A stretch of 21,726 nucleotides of DNA from Blautia sp. (GTDB lineage Bacteria; Bacillota; Clostridia; Lachnospirales; Lachnospiraceae). Shown piece after piece: positions 1-7,023 of this stretch. The notes under the pieces are model-generated. The model searched no databases and had not been told where the DNA came from. It saw nothing but the letters and a program-made list of their open reading frames with translations. Within the stretch, counting starts at the first letter, position 1. Each line of letters begins with the position of its first letter. The translations under genes were made by a program, and so were the position numbers. Where the stretch lies: positions 1 to 21,726 of the forward strand of contig JAFOJB010000484.1 of NCBI GenBank assembly GCA_017420455.1, in the 5' to 3' direction.

Positions 1-564
1 CCGTTGATGGTTGCTCCGGTAACGGCGACGATCATCTGGCAGCTGATGCTGAACAGCTCTGTTGGTATTGTTGAAAAGCTTCTGAATGTATTTGGTGTAT
101 ATAATTTTCCGTGGGCAGCCGCTCCTGGTACCGCTCTGATGACAGTCATCCTGATCGATGTATGGATCAACACCGCGTTCATTATTCTCCTGGTTCTGGC
201 AGGTCTTCAGTCCCTCCCCAAGTCTCCTTTTGAGTCAGCAAAGATCGACGGCGGAAGCGCATGGTTCAACTTCACGAACCTGACATTGCCCATGCTGAAG
301 CCAAGTCTGTATATTGCTCTTCTGTTCCGTCTGATGGCGGCCCTTCAGGAATATGCGGTTATCTTCGCCCTGACAAAGGGAGGTCCCGGAGATTCCCTGA
401 TGTCGCTTTCCCTCACTGCCTATCAGAAGGGCTTCAAATTCCAGAAATTCGGGGCGGCAATCCCGTATATTCTGATCCTGTGGCTGATCATTAATATTGC
501 TGCAAAGCGTATTGTCAACCTGCAGCGTTCCGCACAGAAACGGGCTGCCGGTCTGGAAGAATAA
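1..564 (+). CDS. Carbohydrate ABC transporter permease, MalF/UgpA type (5' partial)
   Basis: C-terminal 187 residues of a binding-protein-dependent sugar permease in the cytoplasmic membrane; the start lies before the window. The frame is open from base 1 and ends in TAA at 562-564. The cytoplasmic EAA loop that docks on the ATPase is clear (SAKIDGGSAWFNFTNLTLP, about 78-96 residues into the visible part), flanked by hydrophobic spans. It is followed after 17 bases by a second permease and then by two ATPases, so it is one half of a CUT1-family importer membrane pore. The substrate cannot be read from the permease. The kinase and epimerase downstream suggest a pentulose or a polyol. The family call is firm; the substrate is inference. 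Confidence 0.9.
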   Translation, partial: PLMVAPVTATIIWQLMLNSSVGIVEKLLNVFGVYNFPWAAAPGTALMTVILIDVWINTAFIILLVLAGLQSLPKSPFESAKIDGGSAWFNFTNLTLPMLKPSLYIALLFRLMAALQEYAVIFALTKGGPGDSLMSLSLTAYQKGFKFQKFGAAIPYILILWLIINIAAKRIVNLQRSAQKRAAGLEE

Positions 565-581
565 AGGGAGGGAGGAGAGCA

Positions 582-1406
582 ATGAAAAACAATAAACAAA
601 AGGGTCTGAATATCCTGATGAATTTCCTGTTGATCGTGTACGCTGTTTTTGCGCTTTTCCCACTGATCTGGATGCTGCTGATTTCCTTCAAGTCTGATAC
701 GGAAGTATTTACGACAACGTTTATTTTCCACCCGACTCTGGCGAACTATCAGGAAGTCCTGCTTCGTTCCGATTATATCAGATATATCCGCGACAGCGTC
801 ATCGTGGCAGGCGGTGCGGTTCTTGTTTCCATTCTTGTAGGCGTCCCTGCGGCATATGCTCTGGCCAGATACAATTTCCCGCGGAAAGAGGAACTCGCCT
901 TCCAGATCCTTTCCTATAAGTTCGCGCCGGAAATCCTGGTTGTACTGCCATTGTTCATGATCTACCAGAAAATGGGGCTGTATGACAGCTATGTGGGCCT
1001 GATCTGGGTTTATCAGCTGATCTCTCTGCCGCTGCTGATCTGGGTTGTCCGGGGATACTTTGAGGATATTTCGGTAGAGATAGAATATGCCGCCCAGGTA
1101 GACGGTTACAGCTGGTATCAGATCTTCTTCAAAATGCTGGTTCCTCTGATCAAACCCGGGCTGGTTTCCTCTGCGCTTCTTGCTTTCATTTTTGCATGGA
1201 ACTGTTTTACGTTCCCGCTGATCCTGTCCAGCAACAAAGTATATCCCGTAACCGTCGCGATCATGAAATACTTAGGTACCGACAGCGCGCATTATGGCCA
1301 GCTTGCGGTTGCTTCCACCGTATCAGCAATCCCGGCCATGGTTTTTGCTCTTTGCATCCAGAAGCATCTGGTTCGCGGGCTCAGTTTCGGTGCTGTGAAA
1401 GGATAA
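582..1406 (+). CDS. Carbohydrate ABC transporter permease, MalG/UgpE type
   Basis: Second membrane subunit of the same importer, 274 residues, the usual size for MalG-like permeases. The N-terminus is a short basic cytoplasmic tail followed by a first span at about residues 10-35. The EAA motif, EYAAQVDG at 168-175 with KMLVPLIKPG after it, is intact. The ATG follows a strong GGGAGGGAGGAG ribosome site, and the gene starts 17 bases after the first permease. Its TAA stop sits only 4 bases before the next start, and the end of the gene (GAAAGGA) supplies the ribosome site for the ATPase, so translation is probably coupled. It is expected to form a heterodimeric pore with the first permease. Confidence 0.93.
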   Translation: MKNNKQKGLNILMNFLLIVYAVFALFPLIWMLLISFKSDTEVFTTTFIFHPTLANYQEVLLRSDYIRYIRDSVIVAGGAVLVSILVGVPAAYALARYNFPRKEELAFQILSYKFAPEILVVLPLFMIYQKMGLYDSYVGLIWVYQLISLPLLIWVVRGYFEDISVEIEYAAQVDGYSWYQIFFKMLVPLIKPGLVSSALLAFIFAWNCFTFPLILSSNKVYPVTVAIMKYLGTDSAHYGQLAVASTVSAIPAMVFALCIQKHLVRGLSFGAVKG

Positions 1407-1410
1407 TCTT

Positions 1411-2493
1411 ATGGCAAGAATACAGCTTGAGAATATTAAAAAAGCCTTCGGAAAAGTTCAGGCACTTGACGGGATTACATTAGATGTGAAGGATAAGGAA
1501 TTCTTTGTCCTGTTCGGGCCGGCAGGTGCGGGAAAAACCACCATACTGAACTGTATCGCCGGGATCATGATGCCTGAAGAAGGCGTGGTAAAGTTCGACG
1601 GTGAGATCATGAATCTGGTCGATTCCGCGCATCGCAATGTCGCGATGGTATTTGAGAATTACGCGTTATATCCGCAGATGACAGTATACGACAATATGGC
1701 CTCTGCCTTAAGAAGTAAGCTGTACAAAACGGATGAGGCAGAAATAAAGAAAAAAATTCAATGGGCGGCAAAAATCATGAAGATGGAAAATCTTCTGGAG
1801 CGTCTGCCCAGCCAGCTTTCCAACGGACAGAAGCAGAGAGTTGCCATGGGCCGCGCGCTGGTCCGTAATCCAAACGTCTTTCTCATGGACGAACCTCTGG
1901 CGCATCTGGACGCAAAGCTTCGCAACTCCATGCGTACAGAGCTTAAGGAAATGCAGGCAAATCTGGGCTCCACCTGTATCTACGTCACCCATGACTTCAT
2001 GGAAGCGATGGCGCTTGGCGACCATATCGCCATCATCAAGGAGGGAAAGATTGTCCAGATCGGTACCGGGGACGAGATCTACTATATGCCGTGTAATGAA
2101 TTTACGGCGCAGCTTATGGGCGATCCCGAGATCAATATCATAGACGCGGAAATCTCCGGTTCCGGTAACGCCTTGGCAGCCAGCTTCGGTATAAACGGCA
2201 GCACGGTCACCTACGAGCTTCCCATGGACAGCGGCGTGTACGCAAAGATCAGAGACCGCCAGCTCAAACGTGCTGATATCGGAATCCGTCCGCAGCATGT
2301 AAAATATTCCTTCGAGCCTGCGGAAGGGTATTTCAAGGCCACAGTCTACAGCTATGAAAGCATCGGCAATAAATCTGTTATTGTTTCGGACCTGGGAGAC
2401 GTCCGTCACTCCCAGCTGCGTATGATCGCGCCAAACGGGTTAAGAGTTGAGCCTGACAGTGATATATATATTCGTTTGGAAATCGATCATTAG
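1411..2493 (+). CDS. ABC importer ATPase, GlpS/UgpC type, apparently truncated by an in-frame TAG
   Basis: Nucleotide-binding subunit, 360 residues as read. Walker A is GPAGAGKTT (36-44), Walker B ends in DE (160-161) and the switch histidine is H194. Two positions depart from consensus: the Q-loop residue is Glu (FENYALYP, E82) and the signature is LSNGQ (136-140) instead of LSGGQ. A MalK-like regulatory domain follows residue 240. The frame stops at TAG 2491-2493, yet it continues open and coding-like for 29 more codons to TAA at 2581-2583, which overlaps the next ATG as TAATG. The ancestral product was therefore probably 389 residues. The conserved catalytic core is complete, so the short form could still work. 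A second, different ATPase follows, suggesting a heterodimer. Confidence 0.85.
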   Translation: MARIQLENIKKAFGKVQALDGITLDVKDKEFFVLFGPAGAGKTTILNCIAGIMMPEEGVVKFDGEIMNLVDSAHRNVAMVFENYALYPQMTVYDNMASALRSKLYKTDEAEIKKKIQWAAKIMKMENLLERLPSQLSNGQKQRVAMGRALVRNPNVFLMDEPLAHLDAKLRNSMRTELKEMQANLGSTCIYVTHDFMEAMALGDHIAIIKEGKIVQIGTGDEIYYMPCNEFTAQLMGDPEINIIDAEISGSGNALAASFGINGSTVTYELPMDSGVYAKIRDRQLKRADIGIRPQHVKYSFEPAEGYFKATVYSYESIGNKSVIVSDLGDVRHSQLRMIAPNGLRVEPDSDIYIRLEIDH

Positions 2494-2583
2494 ATCTTCT
2501 TTGACGCAGAGACAAAAGACTATATCGTTCGATATGATGAGGAAAACTATATCGCTTTCGCTGCTGCACAGGAGGAAGAATAA
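2494..2583 (+). other. Detached 3' end of the first ATPase gene (after in-frame TAG)
   Basis: These 90 bases stay in the ATPase frame after the TAG and encode 29 residues beginning IFFDAETKDYIV and ending AAAQEEE, then TAA. The FDAETKD motif matches LFDTETGDRI at the C-terminus of the paralogous ATPase encoded next door. The ribosome site for that second ATPase (AGGAGG) lies in the last codons, and stop and start overlap by one base. All this says the segment was, until recently, the C-terminal end of the upstream gene. It may be a real nonsense mutation, a sequencing or assembly error, or a site of stop readthrough. Confidence 0.75.
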
Positions 2584-3704
2584 TGGCGGGTTTAACACTG
2601 AGTCATATTTATAAAAGATATGATAATTCCGGTAAGAAGAAAAAGGTAAAGAATGATTTTGCCGTAAAAGATCTGAATCTTGTGTGTGAGCAGGGCGAGT
2701 TTATTGCTTTGCTTGGGCCTTCCGGCTGCGGAAAGACCACAACGCTGCGTATGATCGCAGGCCTGGAAGAAATCACGGACGGCGAAATCTATATCGGGGA
2801 GCGCCTGGTCAACAACCTTCATCCGAAGGATCGGAATATCGGCCTGGCCTTCGAAGATTATGCCATGTATCCCCCGCTGAACGTATACGGGAATGTCGCG
2901 TTCAATCTGAGAGCGAAAGGCGTGGCCAAGGATGAAATCGACAAAAGAGTCCGCGCGATCGCTCCTCTGATGCAGATTGACGATCTGCTTGACAAAATGC
3001 CCGTAAAGCTTTCCGGCGGCCAGAAGCAGCGTGTCAATATCGCCAGGGCGATCATTCGTGAGCCGGAGCTTCTGCTGATGGATGAGCCTTTGTCTCATCT
3101 GGACGGAAAGGCCCGCCAGGCGATGCGTACGGAGATCAAGCGTCTGATCAACAAGATCAGGTGCACCACCGTATACGTTACCCACGACCAGCTGGAGGCC
3201 ATGTCCCTTGCGGACAAAATCGCGATCATCAACTTCGGCGTATTGCAGCAGTTCGGCACCCCGGCAGAGGTTTATGACGATCCGGCCAATGAATTTGTCG
3301 CGTCCTTTATCGGCGAGCCTCCCATGAATATTCTGGAAACCACCATCATCAACAAGAATGGCACGTTCTTCTTCACCTTCCAGGATTCCAATCTGCAGAT
3401 TGCGGTTCCGAAGAGATATTACAGTGTTGTCCATGACGGATTCCGCTGCAAGATGGGTGTGCGGCCGATGGACGTGCTGATCGGCGGCGAGGACTCCCAG
3501 GGTACTCCGGAGGAGATTGCGACCTTCGAAAATCTCGGAGATGAGAGACGGATCGGTATTCATGTCGGCGATGTTCTGATGATGCTGATCACGGAGGACG
3601 AAAAGCGCTATAAACGGGGCGACATCATAAAGCTGGAAGTCCGTGGAGAAAAGACGCATCTGTTCGACACGGAAACAGGCGACCGTATCCGCGAGAAAAA
3701 GTGA
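2583..3704 (+). CDS. ABC importer ATPase, GlpT/UgpC type
   Basis: Second nucleotide-binding subunit, 373 residues, usual size for the MalK/UgpC group. Visible motifs are Walker A GPSGCGKTT (45-53), signature LSGGQKQR (143-150), Walker B LLLMDE (163-168) and switch H201. The Q-loop position is Glu (FEDYAMYP, E91), as in the partner ATPase. The C-terminal third is a TOBE-like regulatory domain with MGVRPMDVLIGG and the terminal LFDTETGDRI. The start overlaps the ancestral stop of the first ATPase (TAATG), implying translational coupling. With the partner it should power import through the two permeases. Two distinct ATPases in one operon is the arrangement known for the glycerol importer GlpSTPQUV; the actual substrate here is not established. 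Confidence 0.92.
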   Translation: MAGLTLSHIYKRYDNSGKKKKVKNDFAVKDLNLVCEQGEFIALLGPSGCGKTTTLRMIAGLEEITDGEIYIGERLVNNLHPKDRNIGLAFEDYAMYPPLNVYGNVAFNLRAKGVAKDEIDKRVRAIAPLMQIDDLLDKMPVKLSGGQKQRVNIARAIIREPELLLMDEPLSHLDGKARQAMRTEIKRLINKIRCTTVYVTHDQLEAMSLADKIAIINFGVLQQFGTPAEVYDDPANEFVASFIGEPPMNILETTIINKNGTFFFTFQDSNLQIAVPKRYYSVVHDGFRCKMGVRPMDVLIGGEDSQGTPEEIATFENLGDERRIGIHVGDVLMMLITEDEKRYKRGDIIKLEVRGEKTHLFDTETGDRIREKK

Positions 3705-3719
3705 CAGGAGGTAATTCCA

Positions 3720-3833
3720 ATGAAAAACCTTTTAAGTGCGGCTTCCATAGCCATTCTTTTGCTTCTCGCATGGCAGATCTGGGGTTCCATCTGGAACATC
3801 ATCGCTATTCTGATCAGCTTGTTTAAGGAATAA
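3720..3833 (+). CDS. Small single-span membrane peptide of the ABC importer operon
   Basis: A 37-residue ORF with a convincing ribosome site: AGGAGG overlaps the TGA stop of the ATPase and lies 7 bases before the ATG. The peptide starts MKNLLSAAS, has one long hydrophobic stretch covering about residues 8-34, and ends LFKE, so it is almost all membrane span. In glycerol-type ABC operons a small hydrophobic protein (GlpU, DUF2160) sits beside the two ATPases and permeases. This one is much shorter, so equivalence is only a positional guess. It may be an accessory subunit that stabilises the importer. The coding call rests on start signal, spacing and composition; function is unknown. Confidence 0.65.
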   Translation: MKNLLSAASIAILLLLAWQIWGSIWNIIAILISLFKE

Positions 3834-3868
3834 AAGAAGACAGAGTGTTCATAAAAGGAAAAAATACT

Positions 3869-5404
3869 ATGCGTTATTTTATCGGACTGGATAATGGCGG
3901 CACCACAACAAAAGCCGCACTCTTTGATGAAAAGGGGCAGGAGATCGGTATCTGCTCCGTGTCAACGGACGCGCTGACACCGAAAGTAGGTTTTGTGGAA
4001 CGGGATATGGAAGACATGTGGGATGCCAACTGCAGGGTGCTGAAGGGCGTGCTGGAAAAGACCGGGATCAGCCCTTCCGATATTGCAGGCGTCAGTCTTT
4101 CGGGACATGGCAAGGGACTCTATCTTTGGGGAAAGGACAATCGTCCGGTCAGAAACGGGATCATCTCAACCGATAACCGCGCCTACCGGTATCCGGTAAA
4201 ATGGGCGGAGGACGGCACGCAGGACCGGGCATTTCCTCTTTCTCTCCAGCATACACTGGCCTGCCAGCCTACTGCGCTGCTTGCATGGATCCGCGACAAT
4301 GAGCCGGAAAACTACAGGAATATCCAGTACATTTTTGAGTGCAAGGATTATGTACGTTTCCGCCTGACCGGAGAAGCAAGGGCCGAAGTGACGGATTACT
4401 CGGGATCCGGACTTATGAATCTGAGGACATGCAGCTTCGACCGGGGCCTCCTGGAGATTTATGGTCTGGAAGAGATCTGGCACGCGCTTCCCCCGCTGGT
4501 TACTTCCACAGAGATTGCCGGTCATGTCACCGAAGAGGCAGCCGGATCTTGCGGGCTTCTGCCCGGAACGCCTGTCGCGGCCGGCATGTTCGACATCAAT
4601 GCCTGTGCGGTTGCCTCCGGTGTCACGGACCCGGATAAGCTGTGCATGATCGCGGGAACCTGGTCCATCAATGAATATCCCCGGGAGAAGCCTGTGGATG
4701 ACGGGCGCGTACAGATGAATTCCTGTTTCGCGCTTCCCGGCTATTATCTCATTGAGGAATCCTCTCCCACCTCTGCCGGCAATCTGGAGTGGTTTATACA
4801 GACACTGCTGCCGGAATGCAAAAGAGACCTGAAAACGCAGGGCAGAAGCATCTATGAAGAAATCGACCGATGGGTGGAAGAACTGCCTCTGGAGACCTTT
4901 GTTCCGGTATTTCTCCCATTCTCCATGGCTTCCAATGTTCATCCGAACGCCAGGGCTTCCTTTGTCGGGGCCAATGTCACTCACACCAGAGCGCATCTGG
5001 TACGTTCCGTGTTTGAGGGAATCACCTTCTGCCACCGTATGCACTATGAGAGGCTTCTTGCCACAAGAGAAGAACCTCCCAGGGTAATCCGGCTTGCAGG
5101 CGGTGCTGCGAGGGCTTCGGTATGGGCGCAGATGTTTGCGGATGTCATGAAGGTTCCGGTTGAAACCGTAGCCGCAAACGAGACAGGCGCCCTTGGAGTC
5201 GCCATCGGCGCGGCGGTAGCGGCAGGAGTATATCCGACGCTGGACGAGGCGATCGCGAACATGACGGTCATCTCCGGAAGATATGAGCCGAATGCGGAAG
5301 CGTCCGCCGTTTATGACCGGAAATATGCACTGTATGTGAAAACCATCGAATGTCTCGACAGTCTCTGGGATGAGATGCAGGCCTATATCGAAGGACAGTC
5401 CTGA
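3869..5404 (+). CDS. lyxK: FGGY carbohydrate kinase, L-xylulose kinase type
   Basis: Cytoplasmic sugar kinase of 511 residues that phosphorylates a ketose with ATP. The first phosphate-binding loop is GLDNGGTTTKAALFD (6-20), the catalytic base is expected at D242 in GMFDINA, and the second ATP motif is GTWS (263-266), with AGGAARASVWAQ further on. The pattern SGHGKGLYL, NGIISTDNRA and SSPTSAGNLEWF follows E. coli LyxK (L-xylulose/3-keto-L-gulonate kinase) better than xylulokinase or glycerol kinase. I chose ATG 3869, preceded by AAGGAA; a GTG at 3845 in frame would add 8 residues but has a poorer ribosome site. An epimerase that uses the expected product lies downstream, which supports the assignment. 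Exact substrate is inferred. Confidence 0.85.
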   Translation: MRYFIGLDNGGTTTKAALFDEKGQEIGICSVSTDALTPKVGFVERDMEDMWDANCRVLKGVLEKTGISPSDIAGVSLSGHGKGLYLWGKDNRPVRNGIISTDNRAYRYPVKWAEDGTQDRAFPLSLQHTLACQPTALLAWIRDNEPENYRNIQYIFECKDYVRFRLTGEARAEVTDYSGSGLMNLRTCSFDRGLLEIYGLEEIWHALPPLVTSTEIAGHVTEEAAGSCGLLPGTPVAAGMFDINACAVASGVTDPDKLCMIAGTWSINEYPREKPVDDGRVQMNSCFALPGYYLIEESSPTSAGNLEWFIQTLLPECKRDLKTQGRSIYEEIDRWVEELPLETFVPVFLPFSMASNVHPNARASFVGANVTHTRAHLVRSVFEGITFCHRMHYERLLATREEPPRVIRLAGGAARASVWAQMFADVMKVPVETVAANETGALGVAIGAAVAAGVYPTLDEAIANMTVISGRYEPNAEASAVYDRKYALYVKTIECLDSLWDEMQAYIEGQS

Positions 5405-5422
5405 AAGCCCGGAGCTTTCCAG

Positions 5423-5532
5423 GGCAGTCCCGGTGGTCCCGCGGCGTGAAACCTTCCGGACATTCCCGGCAGTCCGGCGGTACGGAACCTTCCGGACAGT
5501 CCCGGCAGTCCCGCAGTATGGAACCTTCCGGG
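5423..5532 (+). repeat. Imperfect 36-base tandem repeats after the kinase gene
   Basis: Three units each begin GGCAGTCC, at 5423, 5468 and 5504 (spacing 45 and 36 bases), and each contains the core ACCTTCCGG. Because 36 is a multiple of three, several frames on both strands stay open and show artificial 12-residue periods. No start signal supports translation, so it is best read as a non-coding minisatellite-like tract between the kinase stop and the terminator. Confidence 0.8.
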
Positions 5533-5553
5533 AAACTGCAGAAAAAGAGAATA

Positions 5554-5610
5554 CTCCCTCTGTGAAAGACAGATAAAAAAACACTGTCGGTCATAGAGGG
5601 AGCATCTTTT
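5554..5610 (+). terminator. Hairpin terminator between kinase and epimerase genes
   Basis: CTCCCTCT (5554-5561) pairs with AGAGGGAG (5595-5602); an inner GACAG/CTGTC adds five pairs, and CATCTTTTAT follows. The opposite strand also has a T-rich run after the stem, so it may act in both directions. It would end or thin out transcripts from the transporter-kinase operon before the epimerase. I saw no clear promoter between here and 5664, so partial readthrough may feed the epimerase. Confidence 0.65.
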
Positions 5611-5663
5611 ATCATATCTGAACATTTTTTCTACTGATTCATTTGCAGGAGGGGACAGATTGT

Positions 5664-6515
5664 ATGAAAGCCTATCAGATCGGCCTGTATGAAAAGGCCA
5701 TGCCCAATTCCATGAACTGGGAAGAAAAACTCGTATGCGCAAAGGAATGCGGGTATGACTTCGTGGAGATCAGTATTGACGAAACAGACGAAAAGCTGGC
5801 CCGCCTTGAATGGACAAAAAATGAACGGCTGTCTCTTTTGCGTCTGATGAACGAAACCGGCATCCCCATCCGCAGCATGTGCCTTTCCGGACACCGCAAA
5901 TATCCTTTTGGAGCGTCCGATCCGGATGTGCAAAAACGCAGTATGGAAATCATGGAAAAAGCGGTGGAACTGGCCGACGACCTGGGAATCCGGATCATCC
6001 AGCTGGCCGGATATGATGTTTATTATGAAAAAAGCACGGAAGAAAGCGAACGTCTCTTCCGTGAGAATCTTGCCGAAGCGGCCCGTATGGCAGCATCCCG
6101 GGGAGTCCTCCTGGGGTTTGAAACCATGGAAACCGAATTCATGAATACCACGCAGAAGGCGATGAAATATGTCGATCTGATCGGCAGTCCCTATCTGGGC
6201 GTTTATCCCGATTCCGGCAACCTGACCAACGCCGCGGTCATCTATCATACAGATGTCCTCACGGACCTGGAGACCGGACGGGGTCATATCATTGCCCTCC
6301 ATCTGAAGGAAACGCTTCCGGGCAAATATCGTGAAATCCCGTTCTTTACCGGACATGTGGATTTTGACGCTGTCATCGCCAAAGCGTGGGAAATGGGAAT
6401 CCGCCGCTATGTAACCGAAATGTGGGATGTAGGAAAAGACACCTGGAAGGATGACATCAGAACAGCCTGCAAAGGCATATCCGCCCGGCTGGACAAAATG
6501 TCAGGTCAGGCCTGA
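5664..6515 (+). CDS. ulaE: L-ribulose-5-phosphate 3-epimerase (L-xylulose-5-phosphate 3-epimerase)
   Basis: TIM-barrel sugar-phosphate epimerase of 283 residues, equal to the length of E. coli UlaE/SgbU, interconverting L-xylulose 5-phosphate and L-ribulose 5-phosphate. The N-terminus (YQIGLYEKAMP), ISIDETDEKLARL and SMCLSGHRKYPFG are family hallmarks. Metal and catalytic ligands fall where expected: E153 in FETMETEFMN, D183 in YPDSGN, H213 in ALHLKE and E252 in TEMWD. The ATG follows AGGAGGGG with 9 bases spacing. It sits after a lyxK-like kinase, and the two would act consecutively. The L-ribulose-5-phosphate 4-epimerase that would complete entry into the pentose phosphate pathway is not in the window. 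Confidence 0.92.
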   Translation: MKAYQIGLYEKAMPNSMNWEEKLVCAKECGYDFVEISIDETDEKLARLEWTKNERLSLLRLMNETGIPIRSMCLSGHRKYPFGASDPDVQKRSMEIMEKAVELADDLGIRIIQLAGYDVYYEKSTEESERLFRENLAEAARMAASRGVLLGFETMETEFMNTTQKAMKYVDLIGSPYLGVYPDSGNLTNAAVIYHTDVLTDLETGRGHIIALHLKETLPGKYREIPFFTGHVDFDAVIAKAWEMGIRRYVTEMWDVGKDTWKDDIRTACKGISARLDKMSGQA

Positions 6516-6552
6516 AATCCGTCGAAAAACGTTTAGAGAAGAGTCGATCAGA

Positions 6553-6936
6553 ATGAATAAAAAAGGACCAAATGAAATAATATACGGAACTCTGCTGGAA
6601 TGTGTCGATGAAGTATGGAAAAAGCTGCAGCAATACAGAAACAGGATTTTCCTGGACTTCGATTTCGCAAAAGCTGGGGACAACTATGCGGAAGCATATC
6701 TGGCCATGGATGCGGTGAAATGGTACGCATGCCGCGGAATGAAGGATCCTATCGGGTCCTTAACCCATATTGTATGCTTCGGCGAATGCAAAAAAGAAAC
6801 GGATTCCGTCATGATTCTGGATACGACAAAAGAGGCTGACAAAGAGGCTTTTATCCGGAATATCCAGAATATGATTCCTGGCCTTCTGAGAGAGGACTAT
6901 GTTGTTTTCTCTTTTGCAAACGATATCATCTACTGA
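6553..6936 (+). CDS. Hypothetical protein, 127 residues
   Basis: I do not recognise this protein. It starts MNKKGPNEIIYG and has no signal peptide or membrane span; it looks like a small soluble alpha/beta protein, with C-terminal VVFSFANDIIY. Three cysteines are scattered (LECVDE, YACRG, VCFGECKK), with no zinc-finger spacing. The start at 6553 has only a weak purine-rich ribosome site (GAGAAGAG about 8 bases upstream), but the reading frame shows normal codon use and a TGA stop 87 bases before the convergent VWA gene. It lies 37 bases after the epimerase on the same strand and is probably its co-transcribed follower. No link to sugar metabolism is evident from the sequence. Confidence 0.7.
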   Translation: MNKKGPNEIIYGTLLECVDEVWKKLQQYRNRIFLDFDFAKAGDNYAEAYLAMDAVKWYACRGMKDPIGSLTHIVCFGECKKETDSVMILDTTKEADKEAFIRNIQNMIPGLLREDYVVFSFANDIIY

Positions 6937-6945
6937 ACCGTGCAT

Positions 6946-7010
6946 GCCGGACGGGGAAGTGGATATTCTTACAGGCGCCGGACGGGGAAGTGAACACTTC
7001 CCGTCCGGCG
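6946..7010. repeat. Direct repeat plus long inverted repeat between convergent genes
   Basis: The 16-mer GCCGGACGGGGAAGTG occurs twice (6946-6961 and 6977-6992). CACTTCCCGTCCGGCG (6995-7010) is complementary to either copy apart from one bulged G. The second copy with the right arm makes a tight, very GC-rich hairpin with only AA as spacer; the first copy could compete. No T-run follows on either strand, so it is not a textbook intrinsic terminator, though its position between two convergent stops fits transcript-end protection. Confidence 0.8.
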
Positions 7011-7023
7011 GATGCCCAGAACA

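Noticed and set aside
2491..2493. Pyrrolysine or other recoding at the in-frame TAG
   Set aside because: Nothing in the window supports it, and TAG ends the second exporter gene normally. A nonsense change or error is simpler.
5423..5532. Possible CRISPR array or collagen-like coding repeat
   Set aside because: Only three imperfect units without conserved-repeat/unique-spacer structure. The apparent 12-residue periodicity arises in several frames because the unit is 36 bases.
4166..5584. Long open frame (472 codons) on the minus strand opposite the lyxK-like kinase
   Set aside because: It lies opposite a kinase with complete family motifs, has no domain, and its end runs through the tandem repeats. 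It is a shadow of codon bias.
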